A stretch of 20,138 nt of DNA from M3 sp964637445 (GTDB lineage Bacteria; Bacteroidota; Bacteroidia; Bacteroidales; Muribaculaceae). The notes beneath the pieces were generated by a model. That model was not told where the DNA came from. It made no database searches and saw only the letters and a program-made list of their open reading frames with translations. Shown one piece after another: positions 1-8,175 of this stretch; the stretch's first letter is position 1; each line of letters starts with the position of its first letter. Location: assembly GCA_964637445.1 (NCBI GenBank), contig CAZWWS010000046.1, positions 1-20,138 on the forward strand, written 5' to 3'. Made by a program: the position numbers and the translations under genes.

Positions 1-88
1 CGGTGGAGCGGGCGGATATTTCAATCCGCCCCTACAGGGGGTGCCGGGCTTGGCTGGGGGCGGTAGGGGCGCATTAATATATGCACCC
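1..88. repeat. Palindromic intergenic repeat pair, copy A
   Basis: Two short palindromic modules lie side by side. The first, inside positions 1-41, forms an 8-bp perfect stem (GGGCGGAT at 10-17 with ATCCGCCC at 24-31). The second pairs GGGCGCAT at 67-74 with ATGCACCC at 81-88, with one mismatch. The whole 1-41 segment recurs exactly at 1076-1116, and the second module recurs at about 1034-1066. They resemble REP-type extragenic palindromes. No REP-associated transposase is present here. The left edge is cut by the window. Confidence 0.75.
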
Positions 89-175
89 GATAGGGGCAAC
101 GCGGTGGGCGATTTGTAACCATATCGTAATTTATAATACACTGATATTCAATCATTTACCCCCCCGATTTTTCCC

Positions 176-206
176 TTGATTTTATCACTTTTAATCTGCA
201 AATTTG
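176..206 (+). promoter_or_regulatory. Probable promoter of the small exported protein
   Basis: TTG at 176-178 and CAAATTTG at 199-206 are separated by exactly 20 nt. This matches the Bacteroidetes -33/-7 layout (TTTG, about 20 nt, TAnnTTTG) with one departure in the -7 box (CA for TA). It lies about 28 nt upstream of the start codon of the next gene. Confidence 0.45.
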
Positions 207-234
207 TGTTTTAATAATCTAACTCAATTAAATT

Positions 235-777
235 ATGTTAAAGAAAATATTATTGCTGATAGTATCATGCGTAGCCTTATCAGCGAATGCCCAGCTATAT
301 TGGGCAGATATGTTTAGCTCTAAATTTATTTCTATTTTAGACAACCACGTTATTGTATCGCATAACAATGATTTAGTAAAATGTGAATACATTGGTAGTG
401 AAGATTCCTATTACTTCTATCAAAATCCCGACGACTCCGACATCTGCGTCGCATTGTCGAGCGATAGGTCTCACTTTGTATTTATCGAGGGTAAAAAACA
501 AACCGCATATTATCTACAGAATGGCAACAGCTATTCGGGCAGTTATAGCACACCGAGCTACAATAATAACAATAACAGTGGCTACACAGATCCTAAAACA
601 AAAACTTGTTCTTACTGCAAAGGCAAAGGATGGGTAGCAGGCAGTCGCAATACTACCTACGGAATAAATACACCCTATTATTGTAGCACATGTGGTGAAA
701 CTGTAAATGCATCGCACAGTCACGACCAATGCCCATCGTGTGGCGGACGTGGAGCCATCACAACAACCGGATATTAA
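235..777 (+). CDS. Exported protein with DnaJ-like zinc motifs
   Basis: A 180-residue protein of unknown function. Residues 1-20 look like a signal peptide (KK, a hydrophobic core, then ANAQ), probably cleaved by signal peptidase I, so the protein should leave the cytoplasm. Residues 21-95 are a small predicted beta-rich domain, followed by a low-complexity Ser/Tyr/Asn linker at about 97-118. The C-terminus has three cysteine pairs: C125/C128 and C166/C169, each in a CxxCxGxG motif like the DnaJ cysteine-rich domain, and C150/C153. An HSH near residues 161-163 adds possible ligands. Zinc binding is inferred. There is no J domain. The gene stands alone, flanked on both sides by palindromic repeats. 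Confidence 0.75.
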   Translation: MLKKILLLIVSCVALSANAQLYWADMFSSKFISILDNHVIVSHNNDLVKCEYIGSEDSYYFYQNPDDSDICVALSSDRSHFVFIEGKKQTAYYLQNGNSYSGSYSTPSYNNNNNSGYTDPKTKTCSYCKGKGWVAGSRNTTYGINTPYYCSTCGETVNASHSHDQCPSCGGRGAITTTGY

Positions 778-916
778 TCACCCAACACGTTATCAAAACA
801 TGAAAATGTGTTATCCTGATTTTGATTGACAATATATTGGTCAACCCCGAATAAAAGTTGACTTAATGTGTTATTTCTATTACCGTGCATTATTGCCGTA
901 TCGGCTATGAGCTAAT

Positions 917-1116
917 GATTGCTTCGCAATCGGGGGGTGGTAGACTCCGGAGGAGTCTCGTCTGAGGTATCCGGCGTCCCATGGCTAAAGCCATGGGTTA
1001 CCTTAGATGAAGCCCTATCTGGCTTCGCAATCGGGGGGCGGTAGGGGCGCATTAATATATGCGCCCGGTGGGGGTCGGTGGAGCGGGCGGATATTTCAAT
1101 CCGCCCCTACAGGGGG
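917..1116. repeat. Cluster of palindromic repeats, copy B
   Basis: At least five hairpin-forming units follow one another: GATTGC/GCAATC at 917-931; AGACTCC/GGAGTCT at 942-958; CCCATGGC/GCCATGGG at 978-997; GGGCGCAT/ATGCGCCC at 1045-1066 (a perfect version of the imperfect palindrome at 67-88); and GGGCGGAT/ATCCGCCC inside 1076-1116, which is an exact 41-bp copy of 1-41. A segment reading GCTTCGCAATCGGGGGG also occurs twice, near 921 and 1022. From 778 to 916 I see no gene and no clear element. Confidence 0.75.
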
Positions 1117-1143
1117 GATTTTTGAAAATTTTCTTGTGGAGAA

Positions 1144-1175
1144 TTTGGTGGATTTGAAAATTTGGCGTAGCTTTG
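1144..1175 (+). promoter_or_regulatory. Consensus Bacteroidetes promoter
   Basis: TTTG at 1144-1147 is followed after exactly 20 nt by TAGCTTTG at 1168-1175. Both match the Bacteroidetes sigma-ABfr consensus. Transcription should begin near 1182, about 440 nt before the next large ORF, which implies a long leader or a separate small RNA. Confidence 0.7.
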
Positions 1176-1181
1176 CGGTAT

Positions 1182-1624
1182 AATTCCGAAGAAGCGGGTT
1201 GAAAAACCGGATTAAATTAAAGACTATATCATTATTATGAACAGCACCATTCATCATTACTTTTCAAACTACAACGCTGACGAAATGGATCGTGGGCTGA
1301 GTTAGGTGCTTCTGATTTGAACAGGGGCAGGCTTCGAGCGCTTTTATCTTGCTGCGTTCGATGACTTTGTCGCCTTCAGAAAACCGACCGACCAAGTATC
1401 CTCATTTCAGTGATGCGCCATGTGCGTAGGGGATTTTTTGCCCCTTTACGAACGGGTCGCATAGTCGTCCTTTGACATATTTGCAATGGATTTTTATCCT
1501 TTTTCCCGACCGAAAGAATGCGTGTCGGGATGATCAGATGCTCACTACCGGATGCATCTGATCGAGAGTGTTTTATATATGTTTTTGTTTAACAATTTAG
1601 CTAACTTGATAAACCTATAAAACT
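1182..1624 (+). other. Long structured leader or possible small RNA
   Basis: This stretch follows the promoter at 1144-1175 and precedes the AAA+ gene. Hairpins visible by eye are: GGTT-GAAA-AACC at 1197-1208; CGTA.GGGG with CCCC.TACG at 1425-1450 (2-nt bulge); TCCCGAC/GTCGGGA at 1504-1530; and a perfect 10-bp stem GATCAGATGC/GCATCTGATC at 1532-1563, followed by a mixed T-rich segment. A 22-codon ORF at 1237-1305 is present but has no clear ribosome site. No match to tmRNA, RNase P, SRP or 6S RNA signatures was recognised. It could be a cis-regulatory 5' UTR, an independent small RNA ending near 1590, or a decayed gene. Confidence 0.4.
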
Positions 1625-4291
1625 ATGGATAAGGATTTGAAAAAAGACAAAATTGATGAAATTGACGAATTTGAAACCTTGCTTGAGAACTTTATCAAGC
1701 AAGAGAGAGAGGATTCGGACAATGAAGAAAGTAATGATGACCTCGGTGAGGAAGCAGACGACGCTGAGGAGGAAGAGCACCACACAATCTTGAATATCGA
1801 TGGCTATAACTATACTGTCGAAGCTGTCGATGAAGCCGAAAAGGCAATAGAACTAACCAATTTGGACGTATCAATCGACTTGGAATCATACCCCTCGGAG
1901 TGTTTACTTCTTGACACTGACGGGATAGAGATGCAATATACTTTCAAGCGAAAGAGACCGGAAGATAGCGATGTGGCACGTATCCACTACTATCTATATA
2001 AGGCAGGCACGGCGCTGCCGATGCTAAACGACACCGCCAGGGCATATAATCGAGTGTTTGACGTCTCGGTGCCGATAGAGGAACCCGGTGAATATGTGTT
2101 GATATTGGCCAACACCATGGCAAGCGGCAATCTGGAGCAAATGGGCTTCAAACAGATTGGCAGCTACATCTATCGCCGCATCCATGCACACGCTATCGAT
2201 AACTATCAAAGTGTAGAGTCGACGAAGGTAAGATTGACCTCGCGCCGCTCGGTGGCCATAAGCAGCAAGCCGATAGATGTGAGAGTGGGCTTGAAAAGTT
2301 TCCACAACCCCGCCTCAGACATAGAGCGCGACGAGAGCCGAAACTATATAATGCAGATGAAGTGCTACGACAGCGCACTGCGCCGAGTGGGAGAAAGCGC
2401 GGTAATGGAGATGGGTCTGACAGTGGGCAAGGCAAAGCAGCAGCAGTTTACGCTCAATCCCTACTGCCTGTGGGAAGAGGGAGAATATCGGTTGGTGGCG
2501 ATGACCGACGGATACCCCGCGGCCATCTTCAAGCTGACAATCGACAGCGAGAAGATGGAAATCACGCCCGATAAGAGTGAGGACAACATCGAGCTTGAAC
2601 TTATAGCACGCTATGCCGAGCATTTCATTGATTGGCAACAGCGAGTGGCCACCATCGGCGGCTTTGGCGAAGGTCGTCGCAAGCTCACGAAACTGCTCCG
2701 CAAGCGCGTGTTCAACGACATCCGCAAGCGAGCCGGCATAGAAGCGGATATTGAGCCGCTTCACTTCGCCTTGATAGGAGAGAACAAAGAAGCCATGTAT
2801 AAGTTGGCAAAGGCGCTCCCACGCATTTTTGATTTTAGAGACGACACACTGGTGAGATATGATGCGTCGGAGTTGATACCACAAAACGGCCAGCAAAACA
2901 GCTACGTCGATATCTCAGAACTATTTGTCAACTCACAAGTGCCCTACGTCTGCGGAGTGTCGGCATTTTTCACTGCCGACGGGCAGCGAGTGCTGAAACG
3001 CCTTCTCAAAGAGATGGCATCGTCGCGAAATGCTGTGATAATCGGATGCACCCGGCAGGAGTTTGCCCAACTGCAAGAATACTCATCGGAGGTAGCGAAA
3101 AAGTGGCCCGAGAGATGCCGTTTGAAGATCACCAACTACACCCCCATGGAAGCAATGGAGACCATCGGCGACGAGATGCTCCGGATGCACTGGACACTGA
3201 CCGAAGAAGCCAAAGTGGCGCTCGTGGAGCAAATGAAGAGCTTCGGCAAGCTATGGAGCGAGCGCGAAGTGGTGGAGAACGTGAGTCACAACGTAATAGC
3301 GCGAGCAGAAAAGCGAGTCACCGACAACATCTTAGCCGGAGTGAAGCTATCGGACGAAGCCCTATCGACCATCAAGGCAATCGATGTGAAGATAGAGGTA
3401 GAGCAAGCCGGCTCATTTGAGGAGAGCATGCGACCGCTGATGGGGATGACCGGACTCGACAATCTGAAGAGCCGTCTCAGCGAATATTTCGACATGATGC
3501 GCCTCAACAAGATGCGCCGCGATGCCGGTCTTCCCACCGAAGCCGAAGCTCCACATCATGTAATGTTTACCGGCAATCCGGGTACAGGAAAAACCACCGT
3601 GGCAGGCCATATCGGCAAGATCTACAAAGCCCTCGGACTGCTGAGCAAAGGCGAAGTGATACGCGCCGACCGCTCGCGCATCGTAGGCGAATTTATCGGA
3701 CAGTCGGAGAAAAACATGGCAGCGCTGATCGAAGAAGCACAAGGCAACGTATTGTTTATCGACGAAGCCTATGCCCTCTGCACCGATGCCAAGGATGGTC
3801 GCGACTTCGGTCGCCACGCCCTCAACGTGCTACTCCCCCACTTGTCGAACCCCAACGCCAACATGGTGGTAATCCTCGCAGGCTACGACAAGGATATGGA
3901 CAATATGCTAATGGTAAATCAAGGAATGGCCGGACGCTTCCCACAGCGTTTCCACTTCGACGACTACACCGCAGAGCAGCTTATAACCATCGGCGAGCGA
4001 ATAGTGGAGAAACAAGGGTATCGCTTCAGCGACGACGCTCATCGAGAGTATTGCAAAGCAGTGAACGCCGCTGTAGCGACAAAAGGCGAGACATGGAGCA
4101 ATGCCCGCTGGGTAGAGCAATTGATCAACACCGGCATCCGCCCGGCACTGTCGCGACGAGTGATGCGACTGAGCCACATCGATGCCAAAGCGCTATCGAC
4201 AATCGAAGCCTCAGACGTGAAAGCCGCCGCCGCGCAAATGGCAACGATGAGCCATGAGCAGCCCCGTCGCGCCGTAGGGTTTGCCGTCTAA
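1625..4291 (+). CDS. CbbX/SpoVK-type AAA+ ATPase, tandem domains
   Basis: An 888-residue, probably cytoplasmic AAA+ ATPase; substrate unknown. Residues 28-52 are strongly acidic. Residues 55-330 look beta-rich and contain two Tyr-Val/Leu strand patterns suggesting sandwich domains. Residues about 340-600 have the outline of an AAA+ domain, but the P-loop position (FALIGENKEA, about 381-390) lacks the GxxGxGKT signature, so this domain is probably inactive. The second AAA+ domain is complete: Walker A GNPGTGKTT from residue 650, Walker B with D713 and E714, a sensor-1-like strand near 746, and a probable arginine finger in GMAGRFP near 772. The NARWVEQL segment near 826 matches the CbbX/SpoVK C-terminal lid. 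Relatives remodel protein complexes (rubisco activase CbbX, the type VII ATPase EccA). The ATG at 1625 is the first in frame after a stop at 1610. Its stop codon overlaps that of polA. Confidence 0.85.
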   Translation: MDKDLKKDKIDEIDEFETLLENFIKQEREDSDNEESNDDLGEEADDAEEEEHHTILNIDGYNYTVEAVDEAEKAIELTNLDVSIDLESYPSECLLLDTDGIEMQYTFKRKRPEDSDVARIHYYLYKAGTALPMLNDTARAYNRVFDVSVPIEEPGEYVLILANTMASGNLEQMGFKQIGSYIYRRIHAHAIDNYQSVESTKVRLTSRRSVAISSKPIDVRVGLKSFHNPASDIERDESRNYIMQMKCYDSALRRVGESAVMEMGLTVGKAKQQQFTLNPYCLWEEGEYRLVAMTDGYPAAIFKLTIDSEKMEITPDKSEDNIELELIARYAEHFIDWQQRVATIGGFGEGRRKLTKLLRKRVFNDIRKRAGIEADIEPLHFALIGENKEAMYKLAKALPRIFDFRDDTLVRYDASELIPQNGQQNSYVDISELFVNSQVPYVCGVSAFFTADGQRVLKRLLKEMASSRNAVIIGCTRQEFAQLQEYSSEVAKKWPERCRLKITNYTPMEAMETIGDEMLRMHWTLTEEAKVALVEQMKSFGKLWSEREVVENVSHNVIARAEKRVTDNILAGVKLSDEALSTIKAIDVKIEVEQAGSFEESMRPLMGMTGLDNLKSRLSEYFDMMRLNKMRRDAGLPTEAEAPHHVMFTGNPGTGKTTVAGHIGKIYKALGLLSKGEVIRADRSRIVGEFIGQSEKNMAALIEEAQGNVLFIDEAYALCTDAKDGRDFGRHALNVLLPHLSNPNANMVVILAGYDKDMDNMLMVNQGMAGRFPQRFHFDDYTAEQLITIGERIVEKQGYRFSDDAHREYCKAVNAAVATKGETWSNARWVEQLINTGIRPALSRRVMRLSHIDAKALSTIEASDVKAAAAQMATMSHEQPRRAVGFAV

Positions 4292-7038
4292 TGGGCTTCA
4301 AGCCAGTTGTCGCCGGTGCCGACCGAGACTTCGAGCGGCACTTGGCCGGCATAGGCTTGTCGCATATCGCGAATCACTATCTCCTTGACGCGGTCGAGTT
4401 CTTCGGGGAGGACGTCGAACACCAATTCGTCGTGAACCTGCATAATCATGCGCGATTGCAACTGCTGAGTGCGGAAATCGCGAGCGATATCGATCATAGC
4501 GCGCTTGATGATATCGGCCGCGCTGCCTTGAATCGGCGCATTGACGGCATTGCGCTCGGCATAACCGCGCACAACGGCGTTGGAGGAATTGATGTCGGGG
4601 AGCATACGCTTGCGTCCGCAGATGGTCGAGACGTAACCATTGGCACGTGCTTGGGCTATGGTCTCCTCGATATATTGCTTGATGCGCGGGAAGCTCACGA
4701 AATATCCGTCGATGAGCTGACGCGCTTCGGTGCGCGATATAGCCAAACGCTCGGCAAGTCCGAAAGCCGAGATGCCGTAGATAATGCCGAAGTTGGCGGT
4801 TTTGGCGTGTCGGCGCCGGTCGTCGGTGACGCTATCGAGCGATGTGTGATAGATCTTAGCCGCAGTGGCGCGATGGATGTCGGCTCCCGAAAGGAACGCA
4901 TCGATCATCGAACGGTCGCCGGCAATGTCGGCGATGAGTCGCAGTTCGATCTGAGAGTAGTCGGCACTCATGAAAATGTGGCCCGGTTCGGCAACAAACG
5001 CACGGCGTATTTCGCGACCATCGTCGGTGCGGACAGGTATGTTCTGAAGGTTGGGATTGGTGGATGAGATGCGACCGGTGGCAGTGACCGTCTGATTGTA
5101 GGAGGTGTGGATGCGACCGGTAGTCGGGTTGATAAGCTCCGGCAGAGCATTTATGTAGGTAGCGAGAAGTTTGCGCAGACCGCGAATATCGAGTATAAGC
5201 CCAACGATGGGATGAGCTGCGCGATACTTTTCGAGAATCTCTTCGGTGGTGGAATAAGCCCCTTTTTTGGTGCGCTTAGCCTTAGGATCGATCTTAAGGC
5301 GATCGAAAAAAATTTCTCCCACCTGCATAGGCGAGCTGACGTTGAACTCCGTACCTGCCAGTTGGTAGACTTGCGCCTCCATAGCGTGAAGTCGCTCGGT
5401 GAGCTGCCGCGACAACTCGGCAAGCGGATTGACATCAATGCGCACCCCCACCCACTCCATATCGGCGAGTACGCGGATAAAGGGTAGCTCAATATCGGTC
5501 ATCAGCGGAGCAAGAGAAGTGTTGAGCAACTCCTCTTGCAGAGGCGAGAGAAGTCGCAACACGACATCGGCAGCTTCGCATGAGCGCATAGAAGCCTCAT
5601 CGGCAGAGAGTTCGAGCGCCTTGCGAGAGCGTGCATCGTCGTTGTAGTCGCGAGTGTAGATGTTGAGATATGCCGCAGCCACAAGAGGCAGAGAGTGCTT
5701 CATCTCAGGCTGGAGGAGATAGTGAGCCACCGAAGTGTCGTAGTAAGGCGCCGAGAACTCAATGCCGCTACGACGAAGGATGATGATGTCGCGCTTCACA
5801 TCGTGGCTGATAATCAACTTAGCCGACGAGAACAAGCGAGCAAGATGAGGCTTAAGACCATCGCCCAACGAAATAGGAATATACGCAGCTTCGCCAACCT
5901 CTGTGGCAACAGCCAAACCCACAAAGCGAGCAGTCATGGCTTCGACGCCGACAGCATAGAGCGAGATGCCCACCTTGTCGGCCTCGATAGCACGGTCGAT
6001 TACTGCGACAGCCTTGTCAAGCAAAGCGACCGAAGAGTAGGCCGCCGGCGCAGTAGCGACAACCGGCGCAGCGGGAGCATCATCAAGCGAAGAGAAAAGG
6101 TCGGGAGCATCGAACAGCGACGGAGCCGGCTCAGGAGCAGCAACAGGTTGCGGAGCAGACGGAGCGGATGAGCGCAAGCGGGCTATGAGAGTCTTAAATT
6201 CGAGCTGAGAGTAAATGTCGACAAGACGGTCGATGTCGGGCGATTGCCGGCGTAGGTCGTCGATTGAAAGGTCGACAGGCACATCGGTCTTGATCGTGGC
6301 GAGGAACTTCGAGAAACGGATTTGCTCGGCATTGTCGATGACCTTACGTTGCAAGGCCCCTTTGAGCGAGTCGGTGTTGTCAAGAAGATTTTCGACCGAG
6401 CCCCACTCGCCGATGAGCTTAATAGCCGTTTTTTCACCAACGCCGGGACAACCCGGAATATTGTCGATAGCATCGCCTTGAAGAGCGAGCAAGTCGATAA
6501 CTTGCAGCGGCGACGACAGACTATAGCGGCTGCAAATTTCGCTAACGCCGCGAATCTCGAACTCATTGCCACGCAACCCGGGGCGATAGATGAGCACACG
6601 ATCGGTGACGAGCTGTCCGAAATCCTTATCGGGAGTCATCATATAGGTAGTGATGTCGGCCGCCTCGGCCACTCGCGAGAGAGTGCCGATGACATCGTCG
6701 GCCTCGTAGCCGGGGACTTCGACGATGCGAATGCCCTGAGCTGCGATAATATCTTTAATATAAGGAATAGCGGTGCGAATATCCTCGGGCATGGCCTCGC
6801 GCTCAGCCTTGTAGTCGGCATAGGCCTCGTGTCGGAAAGTGGGGCCGTGAGGGTCGAAGCATACAGCTATGTGAGAAGGATTTTCCTTTTTGAGAATCTC
6901 ATCGAGCGTGTTACAAAAGCCGAAGATGGCCGAAGTGTTGAGCCCGTGAGAAGTGATGCGCGGCGCTTTGATGAGAGCATAGTAAGCGCGATATATAAGA
7001 GCGTAAGCGTCGAGTAGGAAAAGCTTTTTGTCGTCCAT
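4288..7038 (-). CDS. polA: DNA polymerase I
   Basis: A 916-residue family A polymerase used in Okazaki fragment maturation and excision repair. The N-terminal 5'-3' exonuclease/flap domain (about 1-285) is intact, with GYEADDVIGT, TPDKDFGQLV and the helix-hairpin-helix GVGEKTA. After a Pro/Ala linker (about 290-335) comes the 3'-5' exonuclease-like domain (about 345-500). Here the expected catalytic residues are missing: DTE of Exo I is SLY near 359-361, Exo II has H412 for Asn (D417 kept), and the YxxxD of Exo III reads R..A near 485-491. The polymerase domain is complete, with motif A DYSQIELR at D693, motif B RRHAKTANFGIIYG, and motif C VHDE with D870. It should polymerise and process flaps but probably not proofread. 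It is convergent with the AAA+ gene, the two stop codons overlapping. Confidence 0.97.
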   Translation of the reverse strand: MDDKKLFLLDAYALIYRAYYALIKAPRITSHGLNTSAIFGFCNTLDEILKKENPSHIAVCFDPHGPTFRHEAYADYKAEREAMPEDIRTAIPYIKDIIAAQGIRIVEVPGYEADDVIGTLSRVAEAADITTYMMTPDKDFGQLVTDRVLIYRPGLRGNEFEIRGVSEICSRYSLSSPLQVIDLLALQGDAIDNIPGCPGVGEKTAIKLIGEWGSVENLLDNTDSLKGALQRKVIDNAEQIRFSKFLATIKTDVPVDLSIDDLRRQSPDIDRLVDIYSQLEFKTLIARLRSSAPSAPQPVAAPEPAPSLFDAPDLFSSLDDAPAAPVVATAPAAYSSVALLDKAVAVIDRAIEADKVGISLYAVGVEAMTARFVGLAVATEVGEAAYIPISLGDGLKPHLARLFSSAKLIISHDVKRDIIILRRSGIEFSAPYYDTSVAHYLLQPEMKHSLPLVAAAYLNIYTRDYNDDARSRKALELSADEASMRSCEAADVVLRLLSPLQEELLNTSLAPLMTDIELPFIRVLADMEWVGVRIDVNPLAELSRQLTERLHAMEAQVYQLAGTEFNVSSPMQVGEIFFDRLKIDPKAKRTKKGAYSTTEEILEKYRAAHPIVGLILDIRGLRKLLATYINALPELINPTTGRIHTSYNQTVTATGRISSTNPNLQNIPVRTDDGREIRRAFVAEPGHIFMSADYSQIELRLIADIAGDRSMIDAFLSGADIHRATAAKIYHTSLDSVTDDRRRHAKTANFGIIYGISAFGLAERLAISRTEARQLIDGYFVSFPRIKQYIEETIAQARANGYVSTICGRKRMLPDINSSNAVVRGYAERNAVNAPIQGSAADIIKRAMIDIARDFRTQQLQSRMIMQVHDELVFDVLPEELDRVKEIVIRDMRQAYAGQVPLEVSVGTGDNWLEAH

Positions 7039-7138
7039 AAAATGTTATTTAAGGGAAATTAGAGGATAAATATAGCTATAATTTCGTGATTAGGCGAAAT
7101 ATTTATGAGTTAATTCTCGTCACTTGGCAATATTTTAC

Positions 7139-7146
7139 TAATTTTG
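7139..7146 (+). promoter_or_regulatory. -7 box upstream of polyprenyl synthase
   Basis: TAATTTTG fits the TAnnTTTG box. No good TTTG is found 20 nt upstream. The predicted start of transcription, near 7153, lies 11 nt before the ATG at 7164. This supports that ATG over the in-frame upstream one at 7086. Confidence 0.45.
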
Positions 7147-7163
7147 CAGATGAAAAATGTGAT

Positions 7164-8138
7164 ATGACAACACTCGCAAGCATACAAGAAACAATTTCGG
7201 AGCCGTTGAAGCGACTTAACGAGCGAATCGCCGAGTCGCTACAATCGTCGAATGTGATGATGAACGAAATCATCACCACCTACTTGCAGACCAAGGGGAA
7301 GCAGATACGTCCGATATTGGTGTTGCTGAGTGCACAATTTTTCGGCGGCATCAGCGAAAAGTCGATAAGTGCGGCGGCATCGATAGAGATGCTTCACAAC
7401 GCCTCGTTGATACACGACGATGTGGTAGACGAGTCGAAGAAGCGTCGCGATGTGCCGACAATCAACAGCATTTGGGACAACCATATAGCGGTGTTGGTGG
7501 GCGACTATTTCACCTCCACGTCGTTGCAGCAGGGGGTACTTGCCGACGATATGCGAGTGATACGTTGCATCTCCAACTTAGGTCGCGAGTTGTCGGTGGG
7601 CGAAGTTGATCAGATATGCAATGCTCGCGAGCATCGTCTTGACGAACAGGCTTATATGAAAACTATCTATCGTAAGACGGCCTCGTTGTTTGTGTCGTGT
7701 GTGGAGATAGGAGGATATACAGCCGGCGCATCCGACGACGATCTTGACCGAATGCGAGAGTTTGCCCGACTGCTTGGGCTTTGCTTTCAAATAAAGGATG
7801 ATATTTTCGATTATTATGAAGAGGGTCGTATCGGAAAGCCAACAGGCAACGACTTGCGTGAGGGGAAAATCACACTTCCTCTGATCTATGCTCTCCAAAA
7901 TGAGGCTATGCCTGATCGAGAGCATATGCTTGAGCTATCGCGACGCGATGAGCTTTCATCCGATGAAATCACAGCTCTGATTGACTATGCCAAGCGAGGC
8001 GGCGGAGTCGACTATGCCCGCCGTCGCATGACAGAACTTCGAGCGGAAGCCGTAGAAGTGATAAGCCGTTTTCCAGATAGCCCTACTCGCCAGGCATTTA
8101 TCTCGATATTCGACTATATCATAGACCGCGACAAGTAA
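7164..8138 (+). CDS. ispB: Long-chain polyprenyl diphosphate synthase
   Basis: A 324-residue trans-prenyltransferase that extends farnesyl diphosphate with isopentenyl diphosphate to make the side chain of quinones (menaquinone in this group; inference). The family signature is complete: GKQIRP substrate-binding segment, first aspartate-rich motif DDVVD at 85-89 followed by RRD, and second aspartate-rich motif DDIFD at 212-216 followed by KPTGNDLREGK. Small residues before the first motif are consistent with a long product, but chain length cannot be set by eye. The upstream ATG at 7086 would add 26 unconserved residues and would place the -7 box inside the gene, so MTTLAS is chosen as the start. 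It is divergent from polA. Confidence 0.92.
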   Translation: MTTLASIQETISEPLKRLNERIAESLQSSNVMMNEIITTYLQTKGKQIRPILVLLSAQFFGGISEKSISAAASIEMLHNASLIHDDVVDESKKRRDVPTINSIWDNHIAVLVGDYFTSTSLQQGVLADDMRVIRCISNLGRELSVGEVDQICNAREHRLDEQAYMKTIYRKTASLFVSCVEIGGYTAGASDDDLDRMREFARLLGLCFQIKDDIFDYYEEGRIGKPTGNDLREGKITLPLIYALQNEAMPDREHMLELSRRDELSSDEITALIDYAKRGGGVDYARRRMTELRAEAVEVISRFPDSPTRQAFISIFDYIIDRDK

Positions 8139-8175
8139 GTTGAGCGTTGAATGATTTTGTAGGGGTAATTCGTTT

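Noticed and set aside
1..1116. CRISPR array
   Set aside because: The repeats are palindromic and of two types, with irregular spacing and no cas genes; they fit intergenic palindromes instead.
1237..1305. 22-codon ORF in the long leader (MNSTIHHYFS...)
   Set aside because: No clear ribosome site, no recognised family and ordinary codon content; not enough to call a gene. Continuing in the same frame there are several stops, so a decayed gene is possible but not supported.
6322..7017. 231-codon plus-strand frame over polA
   Set aside because: It is antisense to the conserved 5'-exonuclease domain and has no recognisable domain.
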